Shown here: one piece after another, positions 25,660-36,420 of the stretch
How positions within the stretch are numbered: position 1 is the stretch's first letter
Layout: each line of letters opens with the position of its first letter
Assembly: GCA_028281825.1 (NCBI GenBank)
Contig: JANQJC010000099.1
Span: 43,808 to 107,807, forward strand
Length of the DNA: 64,000 bases
Source of the DNA: Flavobacteriales bacterium
GTDB lineage: Bacteria > Bacteroidota > Bacteroidia > JANQJC01
Direction of reading: 5' to 3'
Notes under the pieces: model-generated
What the model saw: only the letters and a program-made list of their open reading frames with translations
The model's database searches: none
What the model was told of the DNA's origin: nothing
Made by a program: the position numbers and the translations under genes

Positions 25660-27131
25660 GCTGGCCTAAGTACCCTGGTATGTGCTAATGAGTAGTAAAA
25701 AATGGTTCCGAAACCGAAGGTGAGCATAGCAAAGAAGCCTGCCATTGCATAGAACCCCCAGTCAAGGGCTAATGCTAATCCAACGAGTGAGTAAAGGGAT
25801 AAAAAACCTTCTAGGTAGGCATATCCATTCAACTTACCTTTGAGGTATTTATTGGTACTCCAATCTCCTGAGGCATCGATAATATTGAATTTGGGAGTAC
25901 GCACGAAGGGTGTTTTTCGTCCAAGGTAACCTTCCATAACAGCTACCGCATTGTGCAGCGAAATACCGATTGACATAGACAAAAAGATGGGAAACTGACG
26001 AATAAACATATAGGTGGTCCCCCAGGCATTCTTGTACCTGTATGCCGACGCATTCCAATAGAAATAGGATAGAATACCTGCACTGATAAAAAAGATACCA
26101 TGATAGTCCAGGTATTCACAGTAAGGTGTTTTAGCAATAATGTAGAGTATTGGCAGGCTCAAGATTGCCGTACCAAAAACGCAAATAAACACTCCTGTAT
26201 TCAGCAAGTGGGCTACAGCATGGGTTTTTCTAAACCAGGAAATATTAGACTTAAACACCCCCATCATGTTTTTACGGGCATTTTCGGCGGCGCCTTTATT
26301 CCACCTATACTGCTGAGAACGTAAGGCATCCATTGTTGCGGGTATTTCGGCTGGGGTACTTACATCTTCCCTATATAATAGTTTCCAACCTTTTAGTTGC
26401 GCGCGATAACTTAGGTCCAAATCCTCCGTTAGGGTGTCATGTTGCCAACCACCGGCATCTATAATGCATGATTTGCGCCAAATACCTGCTGTGCCATTAA
26501 AGTTGAGGAAAACACTCATTGCATCCCGGCCTTTTTGCTCCACCGTAAAATGACCATCCAATCCAAAAGCCTGCATGCGAGTGAGCATGGAGTAATTCAA
26601 GTTGATGTGCCCCCATTTGGATTGTACCATACCGATTTTCTCACCCTGGAAATGAGGGAGTAGCTTTTTCAGAAAGTCAGGGTTGGGCAAAAAATCGGCA
26701 TCAAAAATGGCGAAGAACTCTCCTTTGGCAATGCTTAGCCCATAGGCTAGTGCTCCCGCCTTATAGCCAATGCGATTATCGCGTCTGATATGTTCAATTG
26801 GAATTCCTTTTTCTTGAAGTTCTTTTACCTTCTTTGCGATGATTTCAATGGTCTCATCTGTAGAGTCGTCCAGTATTTGTATCTCCAGTTTATCCTTTGG
26901 GTAATCCAATTTAGAGACAGACTCAAGTAATCTTTCCACTACATAAAGTTCATTATAAATGGGTAGTTGAACCGTAACGAAAGGGTAGTTCTTTATTGTA
27001 GGAGCTTCTTTTTCCGGCTCGTGTTCTCTATGAAACTTTCTGTAAGACCATATCAGTTGAGCCTGCATGATGCTGTAAGCCAATATCAAGATGAGGCAAA
27101 ACGTATATAATATGATAACTGCTATTTCCAC
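25656..27131 (-). CDS. Processive-type family 2 glycosyltransferase, membrane
   Basis: 491 aa. One N-terminal transmembrane helix, then a GT2 catalytic domain: VQLPIYNELYVVERLLESV, ILDDSTDET, FAIFDADFLP, TEDLDLSYRAQLKGW and the QxxRW motif in QQYRWNKGA. About four C-terminal transmembrane helices follow. This is the cellulose-synthase-like architecture of enzymes that make or transfer beta-linked sugars at the inner membrane. The product is unknown. Its stop overlaps the next gene, and its start abuts the stop of the upstream GT2. Confidence 0.85.
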   Translation of the reverse strand: MEIAVIILYTFCLILILAYSIMQAQLIWSYRKFHREHEPEKEAPTIKNYPFVTVQLPIYNELYVVERLLESVSKLDYPKDKLEIQILDDSTDETIEIIAKKVKELQEKGIPIEHIRRDNRIGYKAGALAYGLSIAKGEFFAIFDADFLPNPDFLKKLLPHFQGEKIGMVQSKWGHINLNYSMLTRMQAFGLDGHFTVEQKGRDAMSVFLNFNGTAGIWRKSCIIDAGGWQHDTLTEDLDLSYRAQLKGWKLLYREDVSTPAEIPATMDALRSQQYRWNKGAAENARKNMMGVFKSNISWFRKTHAVAHLLNTGVFICVFGTAILSLPILYIIAKTPYCEYLDYHGIFFISAGILSYFYWNASAYRYKNAWGTTYMFIRQFPIFLSMSIGISLHNAVAVMEGYLGRKTPFVRTPKFNIIDASGDWSTNKYLKGKLNGYAYLEGFLSLYSLVGLALALDWGFYAMAGFFAMLTFGFGTIFYYSLAHTRVLRPA

Positions 27132-27820
27132 TATGCGTATTTAAAAATAGTGAACAGTATTTTGTACCCTGCTAATATAGAGCCTTTCACCGTTCCTGAT
27201 ATTTTTGACTCACCAATTCTTTTGCGATAGCTCACGGGTACTTCACAGGTTTTCAGTTTATGTTTGCTTGCTTTTACCTGCATTTCTACGGTCCAGCCAT
27301 AGGTTTGGTCTTTCATGTCCATTTCCAGGAGCTTATTAAACTTAATGGCGCGGAAAGGGCCTAAGTCAGTGTATCGCACCCGATAAAACAACCTTAGTAA
27401 CCTTGTTGCCAACCAGTTGCCAAACATTTGTTGTGGGGTGAGTGAGCCTTTTTCTCTTTCCCCTAAAACACGAGAACCAATCACCATATCATGGTCGCCC
27501 TCAATGATGGGTTTTACAACATCTTTTATTTCGGTTGGGTAGTCAGAATAATCAGCATCAAGAAATACAACTATGTCTGGTTGCTCTTGCCTTTGCGTCA
27601 AGTAATCAATGCCTTTGAGGCAGGCAAAGCCATACCCTTGTTGGGTTTCAGATAATACGGTTGCGCCATTAGACCTTGCTACTTCGGCTGTTTGGTCAGT
27701 GGAATTATTGTCTACAACAACAACTTCTTGCACTAAATCCATTGGGATATCCCTTAGAACATTGGCAATAGAAGCAGCCTCATTAAAAGCTGGAATTATA
27801 ACAGAGATGCTCGGTTTCAT
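27131..27820 (-). CDS. Polyprenyl-phosphate glycosyltransferase (DPM1-like GT2)
   Basis: 229 aa, soluble GT2 with SVIIPAFNEAASIANVL, VVVDNNSTDQT, VVFLDADYSDYP and a C-terminal SYRKRIGESKISGTVKG block typical of dolichol-phosphate-mannose-synthase-like enzymes. It should charge polyprenyl phosphate with a hexose from a nucleotide sugar. It is the first gene of the operon and would supply the lipid-linked donor for the GT-C enzyme at the end of it (inference). No C-terminal membrane anchor. Confidence 0.85.
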   Translation of the reverse strand: MKPSISVIIPAFNEAASIANVLRDIPMDLVQEVVVVDNNSTDQTAEVARSNGATVLSETQQGYGFACLKGIDYLTQRQEQPDIVVFLDADYSDYPTEIKDVVKPIIEGDHDMVIGSRVLGEREKGSLTPQQMFGNWLATRLLRLFYRVRYTDLGPFRAIKFNKLLEMDMKDQTYGWTVEMQVKASKHKLKTCEVPVSYRKRIGESKISGTVKGSILAGYKILFTIFKYA

Positions 27821-28103
27821 GCGCTAGGTCGATGCAAAAATACGGGATAATTTTTACCGGACAGCGTCAGGAGTTGGACAAGTTGTTTTTAGTATAATCT
27901 ATTGAATGAAGGGTTATCGTAGAACATATTTAAACAATGTATTAGAATTTCAATGTAAAATAAATAATATTTTATTGTAAATAATATCAATGTTTGTAAT
28001 AACAAATAAAAAAATAGTAATTTGGAAGTGGAAACTTAAGAAGGAGATTCTGAAGTGGTAGAAGGGTCATCGCAATTAGCAAACCAATTAATACTTTATA
28101 ATT

Positions 28104-31100
28104 ATGAAAACACTAAAGAAACTAGGACTTATTATACTGCTATGTTTTGCAGGAAACAATTTGTTTGCCCAATGGTCGGGTGGAACAAATGAAGTTATAA
28201 CAAGTGGTAATGTTGGAATTTCTTCTGCTTCACCAGCACATCCATTGGATGTTGTTGGAGAAATTAATACTTCTACCTATTATAGTATTGGAAGTAATAA
28301 GATTTTATCAAATGAAGGAACTAATAACCTGTTTGTGGGAGTTGGGGCTTGCCCTTCAGGTATTAATGGAGCAGTAAGGCAAACACATTTGGGGGTAAAT
28401 GCTGGCACGTCCACTACAACGGCCGATGATAACACTTGGATTGGGTACAATTCTGGAACCTCTGGTACCACTGGACTAAGAAATGTAGGGGTAGGGAGTA
28501 CATCTGGAGAGGACTTGACAAGTGGGCAAGACAATGTAGTAGTGGGATACAATGCTGGTGGAAGTATTACAACAGGTGTGGAGAATACTTTGATTGGTGC
28601 ATATGCTGGTGCTAACTCTCTTGCTTCTAATGAAGAGAATACTTTTGTTGGATTTGAATCGGGGTTAGGGGCCACTGGAAGCAATAATACTTTCATTGGT
28701 GCCGTGAGCGGTAAGGTAAATACGGCAAATCATAATTCATTTTTTGGGAATTATTCAGGTTTGAGCAATACTTCGGGAACCTTTAATGTATTCTTTGGGT
28801 CATCTGCTGGTAGGTTAAATACTACTGGTGGGGGGAATACTTTTGTAGGTTCACTTGCTGGCAGGGAGAATACAATTGGAGAGAATAATACGTTTGTTGG
28901 CTACGAGGCAGGTAATGAGCATGTAAGTGCTGATGGGAATACTTATGTTGGCCACACCTCTGGAGAGAAGCATATTTCCGGGAGCAATATCACGGCTTTG
29001 GGGTATAGAGCTGCACGTAACAACAATGGTAGTGGAACAGTAGCAATTGGCTATAACGCTGGTCAATGGGCAAAAGGGGATGATAATGTATTCATAGGAA
29101 AAAGTGCAGGACCTCAATCAGATGGAAGTTCAATTACCAATGCAATTGCTATTGGGTCTAATACCAGTGTTTTGAACGATGATAAGATGATACTTGGAGA
29201 TAATGACATTAATGTTGGGATTGGTCTTTCTGGTGTTACTTCTCCACCTGCTAACAAATTAGAGATTAATGCAATTGCTGGTAATGGAACTACTGATGTT
29301 GATGCTGCCACAGGCAATGGTGCAAGTGGTTTGCGTTTCAGGGATTTAACAGCTAGCTCAACCCCAACAAGCAGCCCTCCCACTAATAATGTGTTGAGTG
29401 TTAATTCTAACGGCGATGTTATATTGATATCAGCAACTGGAGTAACCGGCCCAACTGGCCCAACCGGTCCTTCAGGTGGTCCGGCAGGTCCTACGGGTGC
29501 TGATGGTGCAGATGGAGTAACCGGCCCAACTGGTCCAACAGGTCCTTCAGGTGGTCCAGTAGGTCCTACGGGTCCGGCAGGTCCATCGGGATCAGGAACT
29601 GTTTCGGCTTGCGGTGCTCAAGGTCCCGCAGTAGTAAATTATGTTACGAAATGGATAGATGTAACTGCAGGTGCAGAGGTGATATGCAATAGCATAATTT
29701 ACGATACTGGAACTAACGTGGGGATAAGTACTACTACTCCTGGTCAAAAGCTTCATGTGAATGGCATTGTGAGGGTAGGTGCTGTTGATACGGACAATGC
29801 CGCTCAAGTTGTAGGTAGAGATTCGGATGGTGACTTGGTTGCGGTTAACTTAGGAAACAGCCTTACCTTATCGGATGGTACATTAGATGTATCAGGAAGT
29901 GGTTTTGAAGCCTGGCTACTTGACGGTAATACTGGGACAACTGCTGGTGCCGATTACTTGGGTACAACGGATGCTGAAGACTTAATTATTAAAACCAACG
30001 GTACATCGCGTATTTATGTGATAGGTGAAACTACCCATAGAGGGAATGTTGGGGTAAACACAAGTACGCCAACAGCTAAACTGCATGTTTATCTAGCAGA
30101 TAACGTGAGTGAAAATACTTCGATTTATGGTTATGTCACAAATGCCAGTAACGATAATATAGCTGTAAAAGGCTTGGCTGATAGTGATGGAGATTATAAC
30201 TACGGTGGGCATTTTGAAGCAGCAACAAGTTCTGGTCTATCCACTGTTAACTATGGTGTTACTGCTTCAGCATCGGGTGCGACTACCAATTATGGTGGAT
30301 CCTTTACTGTAAATGATGGTAGTTCAACGACTAATTATGGTGTGTATGGAACGGCAACTGGTGCGGCAACAACCAACTATGGAGTTTATGGGTGTGCTAC
30401 TGGCGCGACGACTAACTGGGCTGCGTACTTTTGTGGTAATGGATATTTAGGAGCTTCAGCTTGGACTTATCTGTCCGATTCAAAGCTTAAAAAAGAAGTG
30501 AAAGATATTGAAGGAGGCTTAGAGACTATTCTTAAGATTCAGCCTAAAGAGTACTATTATAACCGCGAAAAGTTTCCCTCAATGAACCTATCAGAAGATA
30601 AAAGCTTTGGTGTGATGGCGCAGGACTTAGAAAAGGTTTTACCAGAATTGGTTAGAGATGTAATACACCCTGCAGAATATGATAGTGAAGGTGAGTTAGT
30701 TTCTAAGGAAGTTGAATTTAAGGGGGTTATGTATACCAGCCTTATTCCATTTACTATTCAGGCTATAAAAGAGCAACAGGCTATAATTGATGAGCTTAAA
30801 GAAGAGATTGAAAGTTTGAAAAATAACTCCGGAGTATCGATACCTGACGATGCTGGTTCTGTTTCTAGTGCTACTGAATTGACATCAATGGCAAGGGATA
30901 TGGCAGTGCTATCTCAAAATGCGCCCAATCCATTTACAGAGAAGGCAACAATTCGCTTTTATATTCCCCAGGGTATGAAGGGTGTTTCACTGAAGGTCTT
31001 TGACCAAACTGGTGCTGTACATCGTTTGTTTTCTATCACTGGCGAAGGTCCGGGAAGTGTTGATATTGAAGGTAGTACATTGGCAGCAGGTCAGTATTAC

Positions 31101-31160
31101 TATTCATTAATGGTAAATGGCAGTGTTGTAGATACCAAAACTATGGTTTTGACTAAGTAA
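28104..31160 (+). CDS. Surface fibre: YadA-like head, collagen-like segment, S74 domain and T9SS signal
   Basis: 1018 aa, signal peptide ending NLFAQ. Residues about 75-360 hold repeats like NNTFIG..SG, reminiscent of YadA-type trimeric heads. A collagen-like Gly-Pro-Thr segment lies at about 446-497. [11 protein letters not shown] fibre motifs follow. An S74 chaperone domain begins [10 protein letters not shown], with predicted cleavage between Ser791 and Asp792, and continues [17 protein letters not shown] type A sorting domain follows from about 936 ([19 protein letters not shown] ... TKTMVLTK). Having both an autocleavable S74 domain and a T9SS signal downstream of the cut is unusual. A terminator follows. 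Confidence 0.85.
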   Translation: MKTLKKLGLIILLCFAGNNLFAQWSGGTNEVITSGNVGISSASPAHPLDVVGEINTSTYYSIGSNKILSNEGTNNLFVGVGACPSGINGAVRQTHLGVNAGTSTTTADDNTWIGYNSGTSGTTGLRNVGVGSTSGEDLTSGQDNVVVGYNAGGSITTGVENTLIGAYAGANSLASNEENTFVGFESGLGATGSNNTFIGAVSGKVNTANHNSFFGNYSGLSNTSGTFNVFFGSSAGRLNTTGGGNTFVGSLAGRENTIGENNTFVGYEAGNEHVSADGNTYVGHTSGEKHISGSNITALGYRAARNNNGSGTVAIGYNAGQWAKGDDNVFIGKSAGPQSDGSSITNAIAIGSNTSVLNDDKMILGDNDINVGIGLSGVTSPPANKLEINAIAGNGTTDVDAATGNGASGLRFRDLTASSTPTSSPPTNNVLSVNSNGDVILISATGVTGPTGPTGPSGGPAGPTGADGADGVTGPTGPTGPSGGPVGPTGPAGPSGSGTVSACGAQGPAVVNYVTKWIDVTAGAEVICNSIIYDTGTNVGISTTTPGQKLHVNGIVRVGAVDTDNAAQVVGRDSDGDLVAVNLGNSLTLSDGTLDVSGSGFEAWLLDGNTGTTAGADYLGTTDAEDLIIKTNGTSRIYVIGETTHRGNVGVNTSTPTAKLHVYLADNVSENTSIYGYVTNASNDNIAVKGLADSDGDYNYGGHFEAATSSGLSTVNYGVTASASGATTNYGGSFTVNDGSSTTNYGVYGTATGAATTNYGVYGCATGATTNWAAYFCGNGYLGASAWTYLSDSKLKKEVKDIEGGLETILKIQPKEYYYNREKFPSMNLSEDKSFGVMAQDLEKVLPELVRDVIHPAEYDSEGELVSKEVEFKGVMYTSLIPFTIQAIKEQQAIIDELKEEIESLKNNSGVSIPDDAGSVSSATELTSMARDMAVLSQNAPNPFTEKATIRFYIPQGMKGVSLKVFDQTGAVHRLFSITGEGPGSVDIEGSTLAAGQYYYSLMVNGSVVDTKTMVLTK
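29439..29594 (+). repeat. Collagen-like coding repeat
   Basis: Two 75-nt units (starting 29439 and 29514) encode [19 protein letters not shown], then GPAGPSGSG. The G-x-y periodicity suggests a triple-helical stalk in a trimeric fibre. Confidence 0.85.
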
Positions 31161-31188
31161 AAATAAATAGACTGACCATCTGACGAAA

Positions 31189-31250
31189 GGTGAATGGGCT
31201 GATATAAGGGGGATAATTCAAGACCTTTAATTGGCCCATTCATCATTTTT
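31189..31250 (+). terminator. Terminator between convergent genes
   Basis: GGTGAATGGGC / GCCCATTCATC stem (11 bp with one wobble, long loop), then five T. It overlaps the stop codon of the convergent deaminase gene. Confidence 0.55.
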
Positions 31251-31689
31251 AATTGCCTATATCCTCATTCCAGAGGTTCGGTTTTTCTTCAATGAATTTC
31301 TTCATCAGGCTGATGCACTCTTCGTTATTAAGGACTTCAAATTCTACACCATGGCTCGCCAGTAATTCTTCAGCTCCCTTGAAGGTTTGATTCTCACCTA
31401 TGTAAACTTTCTTGATGCCGTATAGCAATATGGTGCCAGTGCACATGTGGCAGGGTGATAAGGTAGTGTACAGTTCACAATCTTTGAAAACGGGAGCATA
31501 TTCACGGCCGGCATTTTCAAAGGCATCCATTTCTCCATGAAGAATTACACTGCCTTTTTGTATCCGCTGGTTGTGGCCTTTCCCAATGATTTTACCCTTG
31601 TATGTAATTACTGCACCTATAGGAATTCCACCTTGGCCCAAGCTAATCTTGGCCTGGTTAATAGCCTCGTTTAAGAAAGCTGGATTCAT
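31249..31689 (-). CDS. Cytosine deaminase, fungal (FCY1-like) type
   Basis: 146 aa. Zinc site of the CDA/deaminase fold: HGEMDAFENAG (His51, catalytic Glu53) and TTLSPCHMC (Cys80, Cys83). The match continues beyond the active site: GIPIGAVI, GRGHNQR-like GKGHNQR, IGENQTFKG and a C-terminal FIEEKPNLWNEDIGN, all very close to yeast cytosine deaminase Fcy1 as I recall it, rather than to guanine deaminase or the amidohydrolase CodA. Expected reaction: cytosine to uracil plus ammonia, pyrimidine salvage. Its start lies 5 nt after the regulator gene stop, so it is probably co-transcribed with that gene. Confidence 0.8.
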   Translation of the reverse strand: MNPAFLNEAINQAKISLGQGGIPIGAVITYKGKIIGKGHNQRIQKGSVILHGEMDAFENAGREYAPVFKDCELYTTLSPCHMCTGTILLYGIKKVYIGENQTFKGAEELLASHGVEFEVLNNEECISLMKKFIEEKPNLWNEDIGN

Positions 31690-31694
31690 AGGCT

Positions 31695-33212
31695 TTATTT
31701 ATTGCTGGTGGCTAACTGTTTTTCTCTTTCCATCAATTCATCCATTGCTTTTTCCATTCGCTCAATTCTCAACTTTTTGTTGATTACGTGTGGTGGTGCA
31801 GCTCGTTCGGTGCAATCAGAAAGTGGGCATCGCTCACAGCTTTGGTTTACTTCTCTGGCGGCGATGTTGGGGTCATCCCAAAATATCACCTTTTTCCTAA
31901 AATCGTTATTGATAAGAAAGCCAAGCGTTAATGAAAACCTGAAATCAGGGTCGCGCTTGGAGCGGCGTGCAAATGAGATACAGAAATATTCGTTTTTAGA
32001 GTCAATGTATTGTGAACGCTGTGCATGTATAATAGTGCCTTTATAAGCGTTGTTCTTTTCCAGTTCCTCCATTTCATTAAAAATGGTGAGAGCCGACCAC
32101 CTGCGGCAATAGTGTTCCAGCATGGCATTGCCATGTGGGTTGTGTTGCTGACTCAAGTGCAATTCCTTGGTCATGTCAAACAATTTTTGCCCTTTGTTGT
32201 GGTTGATGCGGATGAAAAACAGGCTGTTTAAGCCAAAAAACTTAGGCACGATATTCATCAGCCGGTGCACAAACATTTCAGCTGATGAATTGTACTTACT
32301 TATTATCTCTGCAAGAGCCTTTGGATTCCATTTTTTAAGGCTAAAGAATCTTTCAAGGTCGGTTGCCAATTCATTTTTAGGAATGAGCAATGCACCAGAA
32401 AAATAACTGGCCTTCATGTTATTCAATACTTGCTCAAATGATTTTGCTTTTGACCAAGGTGTGGTTACCGCACGTTCTTTCAATTGCAGGAATTGGTATC
32501 CTATCTCTTTTCCGTATAAAAAAGCCTTCTGGTTATCAGCCAATTGCTCATTCACCAAAATCTTTTTGGCATCTTCTATAAAAACTGAGCGCACATCAGA
32601 TAGTGCAGGATATTCGCTTGGCTCTGTCTCGTCCACTTCATACCCAAACCGATTAACTAATAGTTGTTTTAAGTACTCGGAATTATCCAGTTGCTTGATG
32701 TCAATATCGTATTCCTTAATGAAGTCTTCTACGGCTTTCTCCAGGTCTTCAAAATGATCTTCGTGCAGTTCTTGATAGGAGCGAAGGGATGCAAAGTAAA
32801 ACTGTTCCTCATTCAAGTCATATTTTCGGGCAAGCTCAATCAAGGTGCTGATGAATGCATTTACCTTGGCTGGAGCAATGCTCATGATTTCAATGAGCTT
32901 ATTCCTTTCTATTCCAAACAAGTCTAGGGGGATTTCTCTCAGTACTGGGGAGTTAAGCAGTTGAGTTACTGGCGCCAGTGATTTGTTTACCTTGAGTGAG
33001 ACTAACTTATCATAATCTACATCCAAGGCAACGGCCAAAGCGGCAATCTTATCTTCCTTTGGGTATTTCTTGCCTTTCTCGATTTCATTCAGGTAGGAAA
33101 CACTCATCCCCGTTGATGCGGACAGCTCAACCAGTGAGAGGCCTTTTTGGGCTCGTAACTGCTTGAGTTTGAGTCCAAAAATCAATCTTATATTTTCCCT
33201 ATCTATTTTCAA
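31695..33212 (-). CDS. XRE-type regulator of RamB/ScfR family, likely controls glyoxylate bypass
   Basis: 505 aa. The N-terminal HTH (about 10-65) has LKQLRAQKGLSLVELSASTGMSVSYLNEIEKG. A long central region resembles the IrrE/DUF955-type and ScfR domains, and a Cys cluster CERCPLSDCTE sits near the C-terminus. This layout matches RamB, which controls aceA/aceB in Actinobacteria, and short-chain fatty-acid regulators (ScfR). It is divergent from aceB, with 167 nt between them that contain a 14-bp palindrome AGCGAAATTTCGCT and related half sites, so aceBA control (and autoregulation) is likely. The effector is unknown; acyl-CoA or related metabolites would fit the family. Confidence 0.8.
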   Translation of the reverse strand: MKIDRENIRLIFGLKLKQLRAQKGLSLVELSASTGMSVSYLNEIEKGKKYPKEDKIAALAVALDVDYDKLVSLKVNKSLAPVTQLLNSPVLREIPLDLFGIERNKLIEIMSIAPAKVNAFISTLIELARKYDLNEEQFYFASLRSYQELHEDHFEDLEKAVEDFIKEYDIDIKQLDNSEYLKQLLVNRFGYEVDETEPSEYPALSDVRSVFIEDAKKILVNEQLADNQKAFLYGKEIGYQFLQLKERAVTTPWSKAKSFEQVLNNMKASYFSGALLIPKNELATDLERFFSLKKWNPKALAEIISKYNSSAEMFVHRLMNIVPKFFGLNSLFFIRINHNKGQKLFDMTKELHLSQQHNPHGNAMLEHYCRRWSALTIFNEMEELEKNNAYKGTIIHAQRSQYIDSKNEYFCISFARRSKRDPDFRFSLTLGFLINNDFRKKVIFWDDPNIAAREVNQSCERCPLSDCTERAAPPHVINKKLRIERMEKAMDELMEREKQLATSNK

Positions 33213-33264
33213 AGCGAGTTTTTTGGAAGTCTATCTACCAACTTTCAAAATTAAAACAAAATAG

Positions 33265-33331
33265 TTTGCGAAATTACATTTTTAATGAATTTTTTCTTTT
33301 AGCGAAATTTCGCTTGTTTTTATGAATTCGC
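33265..33331. promoter_or_regulatory. Candidate operator between regulator and aceB
   Basis: Perfect palindrome AGCGAAATTTCGCT (33301-33314), with half sites TTTGCGAAATT (33265-33275) and GAATTCGC (33324-33331) on either side. The palindrome abuts the -33 element of the aceB promoter. A regulator gene starts just beyond. Confidence 0.6.
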
Positions 33332-33344
33332 TTTTTTACCTTTG
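33314..33344 (+). promoter_or_regulatory. aceB promoter
   Basis: TTG (33314-33316), 20-nt spacer, TACCTTTG (33337-33344, exact TAnnTTTG). About 30 nt of leader to the aceB ATG. Confidence 0.75.
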
Positions 33345-33379
33345 CACGAGAATTAAAAACCAAACCATATATACAATTC

Positions 33380-34981
33380 ATGGAAACTAACGAAATGCAA
33401 GTGATGGAAGGTGTTGAGATTAAAGGAGCTTTGGCACCAGGATACGATGAGATACTAACCCCAGAGGCTATTGAGTTTATAGTTAAGCTGCAAAGGAATT
33501 TTAACCAACGCAGGAAAGAGCTTTTAGCAAAAAGACAAGAAAGGCAAGCGGAAATAGATGGTGGGAAGATACCTGGATTTTTACCCGAAACTAAAGAGAT
33601 AAGAGAAGGTGACTGGACTGTTGCTCCTGTACCTGCTGATATTCAGGATAGAAGAGTAGAGATTACTGGTCCCGTTGATAGGAAAATGATTATCAATGCC
33701 TTGAATTCTGGTGCAAAAGTTTTCATGGCTGACTTTGAGGATAGTAACTCACCATCATGGACAAACAATCTGGATGGACAAATTAACTTGAGGGATGCCA
33801 ACTTGAGGACTATCACTTTTGAAAATCCAGCTAACGGTAAGAAATATGCATTGAAAGATGAAGTGGCTGTGCTATTTGTTAGGCCTCGCGGCTGGCACTT
33901 AGTAGAAAAAGGCATGTATGTAGACGGTGAGCCAATGAGTGGTTCGATATTCGATTTTGGCCTTTATTTCTTCCATAACGTTAAGACTCTTTTGGCGAAT
34001 GGTTCAGGCCCTTATTTCTATCTTCCAAAAATGGAAAGCCACTTAGAGGCTCGCCTTTGGAATGATGTGTTTGTAATGGCTCAGAATGAATTGGGAATTC
34101 CACAAGGTACGGTAAAAGGTACTGTACTTATCGAGACTATTCTTGCCTCATTCGAATTGCATGAGATATTGTGGGAACTCAGAGAACACTCAGCCGGTTT
34201 GAATTGTGGACGCTGGGACTACATCTTCTCTTATATCAAAAGGTTCAGGAACAAACCTGAGTTTGTAGTTCCTGATAGGGACCAGGTAACCATGACTACT
34301 CCATTTATGGAAGCTTATTCACTAGAGGTAATCAAGACTTGCCACAAACGCGGTATACATGCAATGGGTGGCATGGCTGCTTTTATTCCAATCAAAGGTG
34401 ATGAAGCTGCTAACGAAGCTGCCATTGGTAAAGTAAAAGCCGATAAGGAGAGGGAAGCCAAAAACGGTCACGATGGTACTTGGGTAGCACACCCGGGCTT
34501 GGTTCAGGTGGCTATGGATGTGTTTAATGAGTACATGCCAACACCCAACCAGATAGACAAGAAACGCGAGGATGTGAATATCACCGAAGCTGATTTGATT
34601 GCTATCCCAACAGGTACTATTACCGAAGCTGGCTTGAGAAAGAATATCAATGTTGGTATCCTTTATATAGAATCATGGTTGAATGGAAATGGTGCTGCTG
34701 CGCTTTACAACCTGATGGAGGATGCTGCTACTGCAGAGATATCAAGAACTCAAGTATGGCAATGGATTAATCATGGTGCAAAATTGACAGACGGCCGCAC
34801 AGTGACTTATGAATTATATAAAGAGCTATTGCCAGAAGAACTTGACAAAATAAAGGAATACGTTGGGGAGGATAGATACAACGGAGGTAAGTTTGAACTA
34901 GCTACCCAATTGTTTGATACCCTTGTGCAAAAAGGAGACTACAAAGAGTTCTTAACACTTGGAGCATACGAATATATTTAA
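33380..34981 (+). CDS. aceB: Malate synthase A
   Basis: 533 aa, normal length for malate synthase A. It condenses glyoxylate with acetyl-CoA to malate in the glyoxylate bypass. Family blocks: [41 protein letters not shown] and [43 protein letters not shown] (the malate synthase signature is here), plus a [13 protein letters not shown] segment. Followed by aceA after 84 nt, with no terminator between. Expression is probably set by the divergent RamB/ScfR-like regulator. Confidence 0.97.
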   Translation: METNEMQVMEGVEIKGALAPGYDEILTPEAIEFIVKLQRNFNQRRKELLAKRQERQAEIDGGKIPGFLPETKEIREGDWTVAPVPADIQDRRVEITGPVDRKMIINALNSGAKVFMADFEDSNSPSWTNNLDGQINLRDANLRTITFENPANGKKYALKDEVAVLFVRPRGWHLVEKGMYVDGEPMSGSIFDFGLYFFHNVKTLLANGSGPYFYLPKMESHLEARLWNDVFVMAQNELGIPQGTVKGTVLIETILASFELHEILWELREHSAGLNCGRWDYIFSYIKRFRNKPEFVVPDRDQVTMTTPFMEAYSLEVIKTCHKRGIHAMGGMAAFIPIKGDEAANEAAIGKVKADKEREAKNGHDGTWVAHPGLVQVAMDVFNEYMPTPNQIDKKREDVNITEADLIAIPTGTITEAGLRKNINVGILYIESWLNGNGAAALYNLMEDAATAEISRTQVWQWINHGAKLTDGRTVTYELYKELLPEELDKIKEYVGEDRYNGGKFELATQLFDTLVQKGDYKEFLTLGAYEYI

Positions 34982-35065
34982 GCTATTAGCCTTTGGCTCT
35001 TAGCAATTAGAAAAGTAAAATTCAAAATCTAATAATTGCAATCTCAAATCTAATAATCAAATAAA

Positions 35066-36346
35066 ATGACAAAACAGGAGAGAATTGACGCCCTTGCAGC
35101 TGATTGGGCATCAAACCCAAGATGGGAAGGTATCACTAGGCCATATAGCGCTGAAGAAGTGATTAACGTTAGTGGTTCGGTTCAAATTGAATACACTTTA
35201 GCCCGCAATGGTGCTACTAAGCTTTGGAATCACCTTAAAACTCGTGATTGGACTGCTGGTCTTGGTGCCTTGACTGGTAACCAGGCTGTTCAGGAAGTGC
35301 AAGCTGGTTTGCCTGCTATCTATTTATCAGGATGGCAGGTAGCTGCCGATGCTAACTTGGCCGGCGAGATGTACCCAGACCAAAGCCTTTATCCTGCTAA
35401 CTCCGTGCCTATGGTAGTTAAAAGGATTAATAATGCTTTGATGAGAAGAGACCAAATCCAATACTTAAACAATGATGGTGACATCGATTGGATGGTTCCT
35501 ATTGTTGCTGATGCTGAAGCTGGTTTTGGTGGTAACCTTAACGCTTTTGAATTGATGAAAGGTCTTATCGAAGCTGGTGCTGCTGGTGCTCATTTTGAAG
35601 ATCAACTTTCTTCTGCTAAAAAATGTGGTCACTTGGGTGGTAAAGTATTGGTTCCAACTCAAGAGGCTATTAACAAACTAGTAGCTGCAAGGCTTGCTGC
35701 TGATGCTTGCGGTGTGCCAACCGTATTGGTTGCACGTACTGATGCTGATGCTGCTAACTTGATTACTTCTGATATAGATCCGAGAGACCATAAATTTATT
35801 ACTGGTGAAAGAACCAGCGAAGGTTTCTACAACGTGAAGAATGGTATTGCCCAGGGTATTGACAGAGGTCTTTCTTACGCTCCATATGCAGATCTTATCT
35901 GGATGGAGACATCAAACCCAGACTTAGGTTATGCAAAAGAGTTTGCTGATGCTATCCACGAGAAATTCCCAGGTAAAATGTTGGCTTACAACTGTTCTCC
36001 ATCATTCAACTGGGCTGCTCACTTGAGCGTGCCTGAGATGGAGGTTTTCCGAGAGAAACTAGCCGAAATGGGATATAGGTTCCAATTCATCACTTTGGCT
36101 GGTTTCCACGCATTGAATACTTCAATGTTTGAGTTATCAAGGGCATACAAAGAAAGAGGTATGGCTGGATATTCAGAATTGCAAGAGCGTGAGTTTGCAT
36201 TGCAAAAAGATGGTTTCAAAGCTGTTAAGCACCAAACCTTTGTTGGTACTGCATACTTTGATGCTGTTCAAAATACAGTTCAGCAAGGTCAGTCATCAAC
36301 TACTGCGATGGCTGGTTCAACTGAAACTGAACAATTTCACAAATAA
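35066..36346 (+). CDS. aceA: Isocitrate lyase
   Basis: 426 aa; splits isocitrate into glyoxylate and succinate. The active-site motif [10 protein letters not shown] carries the catalytic Cys, and [10 protein letters not shown] and [10 protein letters not shown] match the metal and substrate site. Together with aceB it lets the cell grow on acetate or fatty acids. The upstream gap contains two AAATCTAATAAT copies, 21 nt apart, of no clear role. A strong terminator follows. Confidence 0.97.
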   Translation: MTKQERIDALAADWASNPRWEGITRPYSAEEVINVSGSVQIEYTLARNGATKLWNHLKTRDWTAGLGALTGNQAVQEVQAGLPAIYLSGWQVAADANLAGEMYPDQSLYPANSVPMVVKRINNALMRRDQIQYLNNDGDIDWMVPIVADAEAGFGGNLNAFELMKGLIEAGAAGAHFEDQLSSAKKCGHLGGKVLVPTQEAINKLVAARLAADACGVPTVLVARTDADAANLITSDIDPRDHKFITGERTSEGFYNVKNGIAQGIDRGLSYAPYADLIWMETSNPDLGYAKEFADAIHEKFPGKMLAYNCSPSFNWAAHLSVPEMEVFREKLAEMGYRFQFITLAGFHALNTSMFELSRAYKERGMAGYSELQEREFALQKDGFKAVKHQTFVGTAYFDAVQNTVQQGQSSTTAMAGSTETEQFHK

Positions 36347-36367
36347 TTCGCACTTAACTTGATGCAG

Positions 36368-36400
36368 AAGCCCCGGCCTATTTTTGGTCGGGGCTTTTTT
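36368..36400 (+). terminator. Terminator of aceBA
   Basis: AGCCCCGGCC / GGTCGGGGCT stem followed by six T. Confidence 0.9.
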
Positions 36401-36420
36401 AAAAGTTGGTAGGAAGAAGT

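Noticed and set aside
29439..29594. G/C-rich repeat resembling a non-coding satellite
   Set aside because: It is in frame and encodes a collagen-like Gly-x-y segment.
35025..35057. AAATCTAATAAT repeats between aceB and aceA
   Set aside because: A/T-rich, only two copies, no stem or promoter pattern; probably low-complexity intergenic DNA.
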